A DNA stretch of 64,000 bases from Christiangramia lutea (GTDB taxonomy: Bacteria; Bacteroidota; Bacteroidia; Flavobacteriales; Flavobacteriaceae), in NCBI RefSeq assembly GCF_022489035.1, contig NZ_JAKVTV010000001.1:434001-498000 (forward strand), written 5' to 3'. Each line of letters begins with the position of its first letter. Within the stretch, counting starts at the first letter, position 1. The notes beneath the pieces were generated by a model, which was not told the origin of the DNA, did not search any database, and worked only from the letters and a program-made list of their open reading frames with translations. Both the position numbers and the translations under genes were made by a program. Below are positions 26,382 through 35,666 of the stretch, one piece after another.

Positions 26382-28670
26382 TTATTTTTTGTTTCTCTTC
26401 TCTTTCTCCTGAGCGTCCACTACGGCCACGGCTGCCATATTCACCATTTCTTCTACACTGGCTCCAAGTTGTAAAATATGCACCGGTTTTTTCATCCCCA
26501 TCATGATGGGTCCAATAGAATCTACATTATTCAATTCCTTAATAAGCTTGTAAGTACTGTTCGCTGAATCGAGATCTGGATAGATTAAAGTATTCACCTT
26601 CTTCCCGGCTAGTTTTGAAAACGGAAATTTCCCCTGTAACATTTCCCTGTTCAAGGCGAAGTCTGCCTGTAGTTCTCCGTCAACATTCAAATCAGGATGA
26701 AATCTATGTAGGTAAGAAACTGCCTCTTTAACCTTTTTCGCACGAGGATCCTTGGATGAACCGAAATTAGCATATGAGATCATAGCCACTACCGGTTCCA
26801 TTCCAAATAGCTGTACAGTCCTGGCGGTCATTTGCGCTATTTTGGCAAGATCTTTTGCCGGAGGATCAATATTTATTGAGGTATCACTAATAAAAAGCGG
26901 ACCTCTAGAAGTATTCATTACATTGGTAGCTGCCACCCTGGTAACACCTTTTGCCATACCAATAACTTCAAGCATAGGTTTTACTACGGTTGGATAGGCC
27001 CTGGAGTAACCCGACAGCAATGCATCGGCATCACCTTCATTCACCATCATGGCCGCGAAATAATTTCGCTCACGCATCAGCTTTTCAGCATCATATTTGG
27101 TTACACCATTCCTGTGTCTTGTTTCCCAGTATTTATAAGCGTAATTTTTGCGGTGATCTTCCTCCTCATCAGACTTTGAATCGATGATAAGCACATCATC
27201 CTCTTCAAAATCGATCTCCAGCATCAGCTCTTTAATCACTTCTCTTCTTCCCAGAAGAATCGGGTAACCAATTCCTTCATCTCTTACGATCTGGGCAGCT
27301 TTTAAAACATCAAGATGATCGGCCTCTGCGAATACAATTCTCTTCGGATTGGTTTTAGCCCTGTTTATTAACAATCGGGTAATCTTGTTCTCGTTCCCCA
27401 TTCTTTCAAGCAACTCTTCCTCATACTTTTGCCAGTCCTGAATATCCTGGCGTGCAACTCCGCTTTCCATAGCTGCCTTGGCCACTGCCGGGGGAACTTT
27501 TGCGATCAATCTAGGGTCGAATGGTTTTGGAATAATATAATCTGGACCAAAGTTAAGCCTTGTTTCACCATAGGCGATATTCACCTGTTCCGGAACGGCT
27601 TCTTTAGCAAGTTCGGCAAGGGCTTTTACCGCAGCCTTCTTCATCTCTTCATTGATCTTGGTCGCTCTCACATCTAATGCTCCACGGAAAATAAATGGGA
27701 ATCCTAGAACGTTGTTCACCTGGTTAGGATGATCACTCCTACCTGTGGCCATAATAATATCCTTTCTGGTCTTCATGGCTAGTTCATAATCTATCTCCGG
27801 ATTTGGGTTGGCCATAGCGAAAACGATTGGCCTTTTAGACATGCTTTTCAACATTTCAGGAGAAACGATATCGGCAATGGAAAGGCCAACAAAAACATCA
27901 GCATTTTTCATGGCATCTTCCAGGGTGTCTATTTTCCTGGCCGTAGCAAATTCGGCTTTTTCCTCTGAAAGGTTATTGCGATCTTTTCTAATAACCCCTT
28001 TACTATCCAGCATCACGATATTTTCAGCTTTGGCTCCAAAGGCTTTATAAAGCTTGGTGCAAGAAACAGCTGCCGCTCCTGCTCCACTTATCACGATTTT
28101 AACTTTTTCGATCTTCTTTTTAGCAAGTTCCAGTGCATTCAGCAAAGCCGCTGCAGAAATGATGGCTGTACCATGCTGATCATCGTGCATCACCGGTATA
28201 TCCAGTTCGGCTTTCAACCGCTGTTCTATCTCAAAGGCTTCCGGAGCTTTAATATCTTCTAGGTTGATCCCTCCAAAAGTCGGAGCTATATTCTTAACAG
28301 TCTCAATGAACTTGTCTACATCTTTGGTATCTACTTCAATATCAAAAACATCGATATCGGCAAATATCTTAAAGAGCAGACCTTTTCCTTCCATTACTGG
28401 TTTTGAAGCTTCCGGCCCAATATCTCCAAGACCTAATACCGCAGTTCCATTTGAAATTACCGCAACCAGGTTCCCCTTGGTAGTATATTTATAAGCGTTT
28501 TCTTTATCTTTTTCGATCTCCAGACATGGCTCGGCCACTCCCGGCGAATATGCGAGGGAGAGATCACGTTGGGTTGCATATTTTTTGGTTGGTACTATCT
28601 GAATTTTTCCCGGCTTCGGTTTTGCATGATAAACCAGTGCCTCTCTTCTCTTTCTGGAAGCGTTGCTCAT
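26382..28670 (-). CDS. maeB: NADP-dependent malic enzyme (malic domain + phosphotransacetylase-like domain)
   Basis: 762 residues, the usual length of the MaeB fusion. Residues 1 to about 430 form the malic enzyme part ([33 protein letters not shown] for [12 protein letters not shown]). From about 430 the phosphate acetyl/butyryltransferase-like domain follows ([26 protein letters not shown] in parts), which in MaeB is regulatory, sensing acetyl-CoA. The enzyme decarboxylates malate to pyruvate and makes NADPH. It has its own promoter box and terminator, so it appears monocistronic. Confidence 0.95.
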   Translation of the reverse strand: MSNASRKRREALVYHAKPKPGKIQIVPTKKYATQRDLSLAYSPGVAEPCLEIEKDKENAYKYTTKGNLVAVISNGTAVLGLGDIGPEASKPVMEGKGLLFKIFADIDVFDIEVDTKDVDKFIETVKNIAPTFGGINLEDIKAPEAFEIEQRLKAELDIPVMHDDQHGTAIISAAALLNALELAKKKIEKVKIVISGAGAAAVSCTKLYKAFGAKAENIVMLDSKGVIRKDRNNLSEEKAEFATARKIDTLEDAMKNADVFVGLSIADIVSPEMLKSMSKRPIVFAMANPNPEIDYELAMKTRKDIIMATGRSDHPNQVNNVLGFPFIFRGALDVRATKINEEMKKAAVKALAELAKEAVPEQVNIAYGETRLNFGPDYIIPKPFDPRLIAKVPPAVAKAAMESGVARQDIQDWQKYEEELLERMGNENKITRLLINRAKTNPKRIVFAEADHLDVLKAAQIVRDEGIGYPILLGRREVIKELMLEIDFEEDDVLIIDSKSDEEEDHRKNYAYKYWETRHRNGVTKYDAEKLMRERNYFAAMMVNEGDADALLSGYSRAYPTVVKPMLEVIGMAKGVTRVAATNVMNTSRGPLFISDTSINIDPPAKDLAKIAQMTARTVQLFGMEPVVAMISYANFGSSKDPRAKKVKEAVSYLHRFHPDLNVDGELQADFALNREMLQGKFPFSKLAGKKVNTLIYPDLDSANSTYKLIKELNNVDSIGPIMMGMKKPVHILQLGASVEEMVNMAAVAVVDAQEKEKRNKK

Positions 28671-28693
28671 AATTCATTTTTTTTAGCTGAAAG

Positions 28694-28701
28694 CAAAGGT
28701 A
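28694..28701 (-). promoter_or_regulatory. -7 promoter box for maeB
   Basis: The minus strand reads TACCTTTG (TANNTTTG), 24 nt upstream of the maeB ATG in the 55 nt gap after queG. No -33 TTG was found at 17-23 nt. Confidence 0.45.
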
Positions 28702-28725
28702 GTAAGGCTGAAGTTAAATAGAAAT

Positions 28726-29652
28726 CTATTCCTTTAAAAAGCTAATATTTCTTTTAAGCCCTTCATATTTAGTCCTTTTCACAGCCGATTTCCTGAATAT
28801 CTCATTAAAGGTTTCCCGGGTGATCTCTTCCCAGTCCTTTTTACTGTTTTCAAGTAAATCTGGATGCGGATTGAAAAGAGGTTCATTATGCGGTTTCGAG
28901 AACCGGTTCCATGGGCATACATCCTGGCATACATCACAACCAAACATCCAGTCATCGAACTGATCTTTGTATGAGTTTGGTAATTCATCCTTTAATTCTA
29001 TGGTAAAATAGGAGATACATTTACTTCCATCTACCTTGTAAGGTTCAACGATCGCATTGGTGGGACAGGCATCGATACAGGCGGTACAACTTCCGCAATG
29101 ATCGGTTACCGGGGTATCATATTCGAGGTCGAGGTCTACGATAAGTTCAGCAATAAAATAAAAGGACCCGGTTTGTTTAGAGAGAAGATTAGAATGCTTC
29201 CCTATCCAGCCTAGTCCGCTTTTTGCCGCCCAGGCTTTATCCAGCACCGGTGCGGAATCTACAAAAGCACGGCCATGAAAATCACCAATTTCATCCTGAA
29301 GCGTTGAAAGCATTTCCTTCAGTTTATCCTTAATTACAAAATGATAATCCCGGCCATAAGCGTATTTACTGATCTTATAAGAATCTTTATTCTGAAAATC
29401 TGATGGATAATAATTCAGGAGAAGGGAAATTACACTTTTAGACCCCGGGACCAGCTTTGTGGGATCAAGGCGTTTATCAAAATAATTTTCCATATAGCGC
29501 ATCTCCCCATGCATATTACTTTCAAGCCAATTCTCCAGACGTGGAGCTTCCTCTTCGAGAAATTCAGCTTTAGAAATTCCGCAGGAAAGAAAACCTAGGC
29601 GTTTAGCTTCGGCTTTAATAAGTTGAGTATTTTCCTCCCTATTTTGAAGCAT
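28726..29652 (-). CDS. queG: tRNA epoxyqueuosine(34) reductase QueG
   Basis: 308 residues. The cobalamin-binding N-terminal part is followed by two [4Fe-4S] clusters: [16 protein letters not shown] and [12 protein letters not shown]. QueG catalyses the last step of queuosine synthesis, reducing epoxyqueuosine to queuosine in tRNAs with GUN anticodons. The ATG overlaps the P450 stop by one base (TAATG), so the two genes are co-translated. The length is slightly short against enzymes with a C-terminal HEAT repeat, which this one appears to lack. Confidence 0.95.
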   Translation of the reverse strand: MLQNREENTQLIKAEAKRLGFLSCGISKAEFLEEEAPRLENWLESNMHGEMRYMENYFDKRLDPTKLVPGSKSVISLLLNYYPSDFQNKDSYKISKYAYGRDYHFVIKDKLKEMLSTLQDEIGDFHGRAFVDSAPVLDKAWAAKSGLGWIGKHSNLLSKQTGSFYFIAELIVDLDLEYDTPVTDHCGSCTACIDACPTNAIVEPYKVDGSKCISYFTIELKDELPNSYKDQFDDWMFGCDVCQDVCPWNRFSKPHNEPLFNPHPDLLENSKKDWEEITRETFNEIFRKSAVKRTKYEGLKRNISFLKE

Positions 29653-30989
29653 TATTTTCTTGATTCAAACTTTAAATGAGCATTTTTTGGTTTTAGCGTG
29701 ATAAGTGGTTTAATGTCTATCTCGTCCTGAATAGGGATCAGTTTATACCTACCAACAAGTTCAGTTACAGCGATGATCATCTCGAACATGGCAAAATTAT
29801 TCCCAATACATTTTCTTGGGCCCGCACCAAAAGGAAAGTACTGTGAAGAATATTTTCTTCCTCCTTCGGCAAATCTTTCCGGTTTAAAATCATCTGGATC
29901 CTTCCATAGATCTGGATGTCTATGAACTTCATGAAGAGAGAACAAAAGATTTGATCCCGGCTCAAAATATTTTCCCTCGAATTCGTCTTCCTCCAGGTTT
30001 ACGCGATCTATAAAATATGCCGGCGGGTATAACCTCATGGATTCTTCGATCACCTGTTGCGTATAATTGCATTGAGCAACGAAACTCATTTGATCAAGGT
30101 TCTGCACCTTTAATTCCGCAACTTCCTTATAGATCTTTTCCTGCCATTCAGGATTCAAAGCCAGCAATTGAGCTGTAAAAGTTAAAGAATTAGACGTGGT
30201 CTCATGCCCGGCAGTAAAAAGGATCAAAATTTCATCAATTAACTGCTTTTCATCCATAAAATTTCCATCGTCATATTTTGCTTCAAGCAACATATCCAGA
30301 AGGTCATCATGCCGTTCGTTGGAATCTCTTCTCTCCTGAACCATCGTTTTCAGAATGCTCCTGGCTTCAGCCGTAAGTTCCAGATATTCATCTATTTTTC
30401 CACTGGCTTTGAACCACCAGCCCAGGTATGGCTGCCTGAGTTCCTTCACAAGCATTTTCTGGGTTTCCTCGGTGATATATTGAAGTCTGTTGATCTCCTC
30501 CTGATTGGCCGCACTACTGAATAAAGATTTCACAACCGTTTGAAATGCAAGATCATTGAAAATCGGGAAAATATCGATTTCGTTACCAGTACTAATTCTT
30601 TTATATTCCGACAGAATTGCCTCTCTAATAGAATTCAGTAAATTCTCCAGCTGTTTTTTATGAAACGCAGGCTGAATCAATTTTCGTTGCTTTTTCCAGT
30701 GTTCCCCTTCAGAAGTTAGCAAGCCTTCGCCTACATATTTCACCAAGTCTTTAGTTTGGATCTCAGATTTTACAAAATTTCTCTGATTCTTCTGAAGGAC
30801 ATACTCCACCAGACCTGCATCCCGGGAAAAGATCACCGATTTATTAAATCCTATATTCAGCCTAAAGGTATCTCCTTTCTCCTCGAAGTTCTTATGATGA
30901 AAAGGAAGTGGATTTTTTAAAATATTGGCAGAATGCTTCAGGAATTTCAAGAGTGAAACTTCGGGAATTTTATTTTCTTTATTCTTCAA
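29652..30989 (-). CDS. Cytochrome P450
   Basis: 445 residues, soluble bacterial P450. Visible motifs: I-helix AGHETTSN, K-helix ExxR (ESMR, followed by [10 protein letters not shown]), and the heme loop [15 protein letters not shown] with the thiolate Cys near residue 393. The substrate is unknown; the sequence is more like fatty-acid/CYP102-type P450s than steroid enzymes, which is an impression only. The start is TTG at 30989 with no alternative ATG nearby. A REP-like repeat lies 14 nt upstream, and the queG start overlaps its stop. No ferredoxin or reductase gene is nearby. Confidence 0.92.
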   Translation of the reverse strand: MKNKENKIPEVSLLKFLKHSANILKNPLPFHHKNFEEKGDTFRLNIGFNKSVIFSRDAGLVEYVLQKNQRNFVKSEIQTKDLVKYVGEGLLTSEGEHWKKQRKLIQPAFHKKQLENLLNSIREAILSEYKRISTGNEIDIFPIFNDLAFQTVVKSLFSSAANQEEINRLQYITEETQKMLVKELRQPYLGWWFKASGKIDEYLELTAEARSILKTMVQERRDSNERHDDLLDMLLEAKYDDGNFMDEKQLIDEILILFTAGHETTSNSLTFTAQLLALNPEWQEKIYKEVAELKVQNLDQMSFVAQCNYTQQVIEESMRLYPPAYFIDRVNLEEDEFEGKYFEPGSNLLFSLHEVHRHPDLWKDPDDFKPERFAEGGRKYSSQYFPFGAGPRKCIGNNFAMFEMIIAVTELVGRYKLIPIQDEIDIKPLITLKPKNAHLKFESRK

Positions 30990-31003
30990 AACTTGTGATT
31001 TAA

Positions 31004-31029
31004 GTCATGCTGAGTGCAGTCGAAGCATC
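31004..31029 (+). repeat. REP-like inverted repeat, copy 1
   Basis: The core CTGAGTGCAGTCGAAG is flanked by arms ATGCT/AGCAT (31007-31011 with 31024-31028). It shares the core with copy 2 on the opposite strand. It lies between the GIY-YIG stop and the P450 start. Confidence 0.75.
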
Positions 31030-31049
31030 TATGATTCAAAGGCATAAAT

Positions 31050-31364
31050 CTATTCAGGCTTATATTTATGATGAGTTGCATTTCTGCATTCAGCCAGGAT
31101 TTTTAAACGATCAAAATCTCCATCTACTAGTGATTGCTTTTTTAATCTCGACCAGCCTTTTAATTTCTTCTCATATACTATTGCTTGTATTACATCTTCA
31201 AATTTCTGAATGAATAGTAATTCAAGGGGTCTTCTTTTAAATGTATAGCAATTAAAATTGGCTCCAATATTATGTTCATTAAGTCTTCGCTCCAGGTCGT
31301 TCGTAAATCCTGTGTAAAAGGAACCGTCGTGGCATCTTAAAATATATACTAAGTACTGATCCAT
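31050..31364 (-). CDS. GIY-YIG family endonuclease (URI domain)
   Basis: 104 residues, a single GIY-YIG domain of the small stand-alone class. Active-site elements are present: VYIL and FYTGFT (the two tyrosine motifs), Arg in DLERRLNEHN, and the metal-binding Glu in VYEKKLKGW. Such proteins are predicted nucleases of unknown role, related in fold to UvrC and homing endonucleases. There is no extra DNA-binding domain. It lies inside paired REP-like repeats, which suggests that it acts on, or travels with, them. Confidence 0.88.
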   Translation of the reverse strand: MDQYLVYILRCHDGSFYTGFTNDLERRLNEHNIGANFNCYTFKRRPLELLFIQKFEDVIQAIVYEKKLKGWSRLKKQSLVDGDFDRLKILAECRNATHHKYKPE

Positions 31365-31386
31365 ATTAATAAAGATATAGATTCTA

Positions 31387-31413
31387 TTGCCTTCGACTGC
31401 GCTCAGGCTGACA
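31387..31413 (-). repeat. REP-like inverted repeat, copy 2
   Basis: Read on the minus strand it gives GTCAGCCTGAGCGCAGTCGA followed by AGGCA, matching copy 1 except in the arms and one core base. The arms (31389-31392 with 31405-31408) are GCCT/AGGC. Against copy 1 two base pairs changed on both sides, so the pairing is kept. It sits 8 nt from the ruvB stop. Confidence 0.75.
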
Positions 31414-31421
31414 CTTTAATT

Positions 31422-32447
31422 TTAAAATAAACCGCCTTGTGTGCTCCCCTTTATCCGGCCAAGATGTTTATAAGCATGTTCAGTCACCTCTCGACCACGC
31501 GGAGTTCTGTAAATAAAACCCTGCTGGATCAGAAATGGTTCGTAGACCTCTTCTATAGTTTCAGCGCTTTCACTAACTGCAGTAGCCAGGGTAGTGATTC
31601 CTACGGGGCCACCTTTAAATTTATCAATGATAGTTTCCAGAATCTTATTATCCATTTCATCAAGGCCATGCGCATCTACGTTAAGCGCCTTAAGTCCGAA
31701 TTTGGCAATTTCGATATCGATCTTTCCATTACCCTTTATCTGAGCAAAATCCCGAACCCTTCTTAACAAGGCATTAGCGATCCTGGGAGTTCCCCGGCTT
31801 CTTCCTGCAATTTCTATAGCTGCGTTCTGGTTAATGGGCACGTTCAATATACCTGCACTACGTTCTACAATACCCGAAAGTAATTCTGTTGAGTAATACT
31901 GAAGCCTGCTGGAAATACCAAATCTTGCCCGCATAGGAGCCGTAAGCAATCCTGAACGCGTTGTAGCACCTATAAGGGTAAAAGGATTCAAATTGATCTG
32001 TACGGTCCTGGCATTAGGCCCAGTTTCAATCATAATATCGATTCGGTAGTCTTCCATTGCAGAATACAAGTATTCCTCAACAATTGGACTCAATCTATGA
32101 ATCTCATCAATAAAAAGGATATCCCTTTCTTCAAGATTGGTTAGAAGTCCTGCCAAGTCCCCGGGTTTATCCAAAACAGGACCAGAAGTGATCTTAATTC
32201 CAACATTGAGTTCGTTGGCCAGGATATGCGCCAGGGTGGTTTTACCCAATCCCGGAGGACCATGAAATAATGTATGATCCAGGGCTTCACCTCTAAGGTT
32301 TGCCGCCTGAACAAAGACCAGAAGATTTTCCAGCACCTGCTCCTGACCCGCAAAATCGTCAAAGCTAAGCGGTCTTAAGGCTCTTTCAATATCAAATTCT
32401 TCGGCGGAAAAATTTTCACCGCTGGCATCGAGGTTCTCGTTCATCAT
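31422..32447 (-). CDS. ruvB: Holliday junction branch migration ATPase RuvB
   Basis: 341 residues with [11 protein letters not shown] at the N-terminus, Walker A GPPGLGKT (63-70), Walker [12 protein letters not shown], sensor/arginine-finger region ([18 protein letters not shown]), and a C-terminal winged helix ([13 protein letters not shown]). RuvB hexamers drive branch migration with RuvA (25710-26291). Two consecutive ATG codons make the start ambiguous by one residue. A TATCTTTG box 64 nt upstream suggests its own promoter. Confidence 0.96.
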   Translation of the reverse strand: MMNENLDASGENFSAEEFDIERALRPLSFDDFAGQEQVLENLLVFVQAANLRGEALDHTLFHGPPGLGKTTLAHILANELNVGIKITSGPVLDKPGDLAGLLTNLEERDILFIDEIHRLSPIVEEYLYSAMEDYRIDIMIETGPNARTVQINLNPFTLIGATTRSGLLTAPMRARFGISSRLQYYSTELLSGIVERSAGILNVPINQNAAIEIAGRSRGTPRIANALLRRVRDFAQIKGNGKIDIEIAKFGLKALNVDAHGLDEMDNKILETIIDKFKGGPVGITTLATAVSESAETIEEVYEPFLIQQGFIYRTPRGREVTEHAYKHLGRIKGSTQGGLF

Positions 32448-32510
32448 GAAATTTGTTATCTGGATTAATATAAAAAATATTGCAGAGCATCCCTGCTAAA
32501 ATCCTAAAAC

Positions 32511-32518
32511 CAAAGATA
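32511..32518 (-). promoter_or_regulatory. -7 promoter box for ruvB
   Basis: The minus strand reads TATCTTTG (TANNTTTG), giving a leader of about 58 nt. It lies immediately downstream of the ctaD terminator. A -33 TTG is not evident. Confidence 0.45.
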
Positions 32519-32519
32519 A

Positions 32520-32556
32520 TTAAAAAAGCCTCTTCCGGTTTGGAAAAGGCTTTTCA
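32520..32556 (-). terminator. Terminator of the act-cta operon
   Basis: A 13 bp stem with one G-U pair (32524-32536 with 32542-32554, 5 nt loop) ends in six T on the minus strand. It ends the 12 kb respiratory operon 26 nt after ctaD. Confidence 0.88.
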
Positions 32557-32582
32557 AAAAATCTTATCAAATAAGGTTCAGC

Positions 32583-34406
32583 TTAGTGATTAAGCTCCTC
32601 TTCTCCTTCCTGCAACGGAACTGTTTGAGGCACGAAATCCTGACCTTTAATTACGTAATCTCCATCATCACCGGTCTTAGAGTAATCGTAAGCCCAACGG
32701 TAAACTGAAGGAATCTTACCTGGCCAGTTTCCGTGGATATGCTCTACCGGAGTAGTCCATTCCATAGTATTCGATTTCCATGGGTTCTGAACAGCTTTCT
32801 TTCCGAAGAAAATAGAGCTGAAGAAGTTGTAAAGGAATACCAACTGTACCAATGCAGTGATAATTGCAGCTACAGTGATGATAACATTCACATCTGCATA
32901 ATCATCGAAATATGGGAACTCAGTATTTGTGTAATAACGTCTTGGAAGCCCGGCGATACCAATAAAGTGCATAGGGAAGAATACCCCGTAAGCACCTACG
33001 GCAGTCACCCAAAAGTGAACATAACCAAGGTTCTTGTTCATCATTCTTCCAAACATCTTAGGGAACCAGTGATACACTCCGGCGAAAAGACCGTAAAGTG
33101 CCGATATACCCATTACAAGGTGGAAGTGAGCAACCACGAAGTAAGTATCGTGAACGTTAATATCCAGTGTAGAATCACCAAGGATAATACCTGTAAGACC
33201 ACCCGTAATGAAGGTAGAAACAAGACCTATCGAGAATAACATTCCCGGGTTCATTTGCAGGTTACCTTTCCATAAAGTGGTGATATAATTAAATGCTTTT
33301 ACTGCGGAAGGAATCGCGATCAATAAAGTTGTGAAGGTAAATACCGATCCAAGGAAAGGGTTCATACCAGATACGAACATGTGGTGACCCCATACGATCG
33401 TCGATAAAAATGCGATCGCTAGAATAGAGGCAACCATCGCACGGTAACCGAAAATTGGTTTACGTGAGTTAGTCGCAATAACTTCAGAAGTGATCCCTAG
33501 TGCCGGCAGAAGTACGATATATACCTCAGGGTGACCAAGGAACCAGAATAAGTGTTCAAATAATACCGGGGAACCTCCCTGGTGACTTAAAACTTCTCCC
33601 TGGATAAAAATATCACTTAAGAAGAATGAAGTGCCAAAACTACGGTCCATAATCAGAAGCAAGGCAGCTGATAATAATACCGGGAATGAAACAACACCGA
33701 TAATAGCAGTTACAAAAAACGCCCAGATCGTAAGTGGCAGTCTGGTCATAGACATCCCTTCAGTTCTCAGGTTGATCACGGTAACTATATAGTTAAGTGA
33801 ACCTAATAATGAAGATGCGATAAAGATAGCCATTGATACCAACCAAAGCGTCATCCCTGTTCCTGAACCACTAATAGCCTGCGGCAATGCACTTAATGGA
33901 GGATAGATGGTCCAACCAGCCATTGCAGGTCCAGATTCCACGAACAAAGAAGAAAGCATGATCACAGAAGAAAGGAAGAACAACCAGTAAGAAACCATAT
34001 TCAGGAATCCTGAGGCCATATCTCTTGCTCCAATCTGCAATGGAATCAATAAGTTCGAAAAAGTACCACTCAACCCTGCCGTAAGTACAAAGAATACCAT
34101 GATAGTACCATGAATGGTCACTAATGCCAGGTACATACTAGGTGTCATTACACCGTCTGGAGCCCATTTGTCTCCAAGCAGAACCTCAAAGACCCAAAAA
34201 GATTGTTCTGGCCAGGCAAGCTGGATACGGAAAAGGATCGACATCGCGATACCGATAACTCCCATTATAAGCCCGGTAATAAGATATTGCTTGGCAATCA
34301 TCTTATGATCCTGACTAAAAATATACTTTGTTATAAAAGTCTCCTTGTGATGATGTACGTGGTCATCATGGTGATCGTGTGCCGGTGCGTTTGCAATTGC
34401 TGACAT
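32583..34406 (-). CDS. ctaD: Cytochrome c oxidase subunit I
   Basis: 607 residues, twelve or so helices. CuB/heme ligands are present: GHPEVYIVLLPALG (His and cross-linked Tyr, about 290-303) and HDTYFVVAHFHLVMG (about 410-424). An N-terminal stretch is rich in histidine (AHDHHDDHVHHHKE), perhaps binding metal. It is the catalytic subunit that reduces O2 to water while pumping protons. It is last in the act-cta operon; subunits III and IV are encoded at 10837-12824. Confidence 0.96.
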   Translation of the reverse strand: MSAIANAPAHDHHDDHVHHHKETFITKYIFSQDHKMIAKQYLITGLIMGVIGIAMSILFRIQLAWPEQSFWVFEVLLGDKWAPDGVMTPSMYLALVTIHGTIMVFFVLTAGLSGTFSNLLIPLQIGARDMASGFLNMVSYWLFFLSSVIMLSSLFVESGPAMAGWTIYPPLSALPQAISGSGTGMTLWLVSMAIFIASSLLGSLNYIVTVINLRTEGMSMTRLPLTIWAFFVTAIIGVVSFPVLLSAALLLIMDRSFGTSFFLSDIFIQGEVLSHQGGSPVLFEHLFWFLGHPEVYIVLLPALGITSEVIATNSRKPIFGYRAMVASILAIAFLSTIVWGHHMFVSGMNPFLGSVFTFTTLLIAIPSAVKAFNYITTLWKGNLQMNPGMLFSIGLVSTFITGGLTGIILGDSTLDINVHDTYFVVAHFHLVMGISALYGLFAGVYHWFPKMFGRMMNKNLGYVHFWVTAVGAYGVFFPMHFIGIAGLPRRYYTNTEFPYFDDYADVNVIITVAAIITALVQLVFLYNFFSSIFFGKKAVQNPWKSNTMEWTTPVEHIHGNWPGKIPSVYRWAYDYSKTGDDGDYVIKGQDFVPQTVPLQEGEEELNH

Positions 34407-34436
34407 ATCTCTAATTCTTTTTCTTAATAATTTTTC

Positions 34437-35633
34437 TTAGTCTACTACAGCCACTTCTTCACCTTCCTGTGGCGCATTTTCCATCTCTTGCCCTTCTTCA
34501 GAACCATCTTCCTGCATGGATTCTGGTGTATCATCTCCGGCAGTATCTTCAGGTCTGTCTACATTCTCACTGCTATCTTCCATAGTACTACCAAAAGTTG
34601 GCTGTTCTTCTAACCAGGCATTGAAATCTTCTTCAGACTCTACAATGATCTTCATCTGCATATTATAGTGGGCCTGCCCACATATCTTGTTACAAAGCAG
34701 GAAATAATCGAATTCATAAGAATCAAGTGTTGGCTCTCCCTGAGCTACAAGTTCTTTATTTCTTTCATTCCTTTCCTCATTTACACTCTTTACTTTATCC
34801 ACCATATATTCGCTCTGACGCATTTCTTCAGTAGTAATGGTTGGAGTAAATCCAAACTGCGTGATCATTCCAGGAACTACGTTCATTTGAGCTCTATGGA
34901 AAGGAAAATATGCCGAGTGTAATACATCCTGAGATCTGAATTTGAATAATACCGGCTTACCTACTGGCAAGTGTAATTCGGTTACGATCTTATCGTCCTT
35001 ACCGTATGAATCTGATTCATCAACCCCTAATTGGTTTACTCCTTCAATAAAACGAACGTTGGCTTTACCAAGAGTGTTATCTTCACCTGAATATCTTGCT
35101 CTCCAGTCGAACTGGTATGCGTAAAGTTCGATAACCATAGGATCTTCATCTTCGTTGATATTCATAATATCACTCCAGGTGAATAATCCGTAAATAATAA
35201 GACCTGCTAAAACGATCACCGGGATAATGGTCCAGATGAATTCAAGTTTATCATTATCTGCATAGAACAATGCTCTCTGGGTTTTCTTCCCTTTATATTT
35301 ATAAGCGAAGAAATGTAGCAGAAACTGGGTGATAATTTGAACAACCATGATAAGTCCAATAGAAATGAACATCAAGTTATCATATTCAGATCCGTGTTCA
35401 GCAGCAGCTTCAGGAAGGTAGAATCTTCCATATTCCCAGAAGCAATAGATTGTAATTACATAAAGGAAAATCACGAATCCTAACATCAGGATCCCATTCA
35501 GGCGGTTATCCTTATCGTTTGCAACCTGGGAAGTATCGGCATCGGGTCTCTGGGATAATTGAAATATCTTCGAGATCTGCCAACCAGTTACGGCCAGAAG
35601 CGCTAGTACTATGATTACTAAAAATACGGTCAT
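34437..35633 (-). CDS. ctaC: Cytochrome c oxidase subunit II with acidic tail
   Basis: 398 residues. There are four predicted helices rather than the usual two (one near residues 3-22, then about 46-68, 88-113, 133-155). The periplasmic cupredoxin domain carries the CuA ligands: His in DVLHS (about 236) and C-NKI-C-GQA-H-YN-M (about 316-327). The last 55 residues are almost only E, D, S, P and Q. No fused cytochrome c domain is present, so an external donor, probably ActE or ActA, must deliver electrons. 30 nt upstream of ctaD. Confidence 0.94.
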   Translation of the reverse strand: MTVFLVIIVLALLAVTGWQISKIFQLSQRPDADTSQVANDKDNRLNGILMLGFVIFLYVITIYCFWEYGRFYLPEAAAEHGSEYDNLMFISIGLIMVVQIITQFLLHFFAYKYKGKKTQRALFYADNDKLEFIWTIIPVIVLAGLIIYGLFTWSDIMNINEDEDPMVIELYAYQFDWRARYSGEDNTLGKANVRFIEGVNQLGVDESDSYGKDDKIVTELHLPVGKPVLFKFRSQDVLHSAYFPFHRAQMNVVPGMITQFGFTPTITTEEMRQSEYMVDKVKSVNEERNERNKELVAQGEPTLDSYEFDYFLLCNKICGQAHYNMQMKIIVESEEDFNAWLEEQPTFGSTMEDSSENVDRPEDTAGDDTPESMQEDGSEEGQEMENAPQEGEEVAVVD

Positions 35634-35666
35634 TTTATAAATTCTTCTTTAAACAATCAATCTTTA

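Larger units (their letters stand above)
31004..31413. mobile_element. Putative GIY-YIG/REP cassette between ruvB and P450
   Basis: A unit of about 410 bp consists of one small GIY-YIG gene with inverted copies of a 26 nt hairpin repeat placed 20 nt beyond its stop and 22 nt beyond its start. It separates ruvB from the P450-queG pair, all on the minus strand, as if inserted into a former operon. No transposase or target-site duplication was identified, so mobility is inference. Confidence 0.5.

Noticed and set aside
31007-31028. REP-like copy 1 as a P450 terminator or attenuator
   Set aside because: No T-run follows the arms on either strand, so it does not look like a terminator; treated as a repeat.
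32733-33239. Plus-strand open frame of about 168 codons opposite ctaD
   Set aside because: Complement of conserved subunit I coding sequence; no promoter box or protein-like composition.
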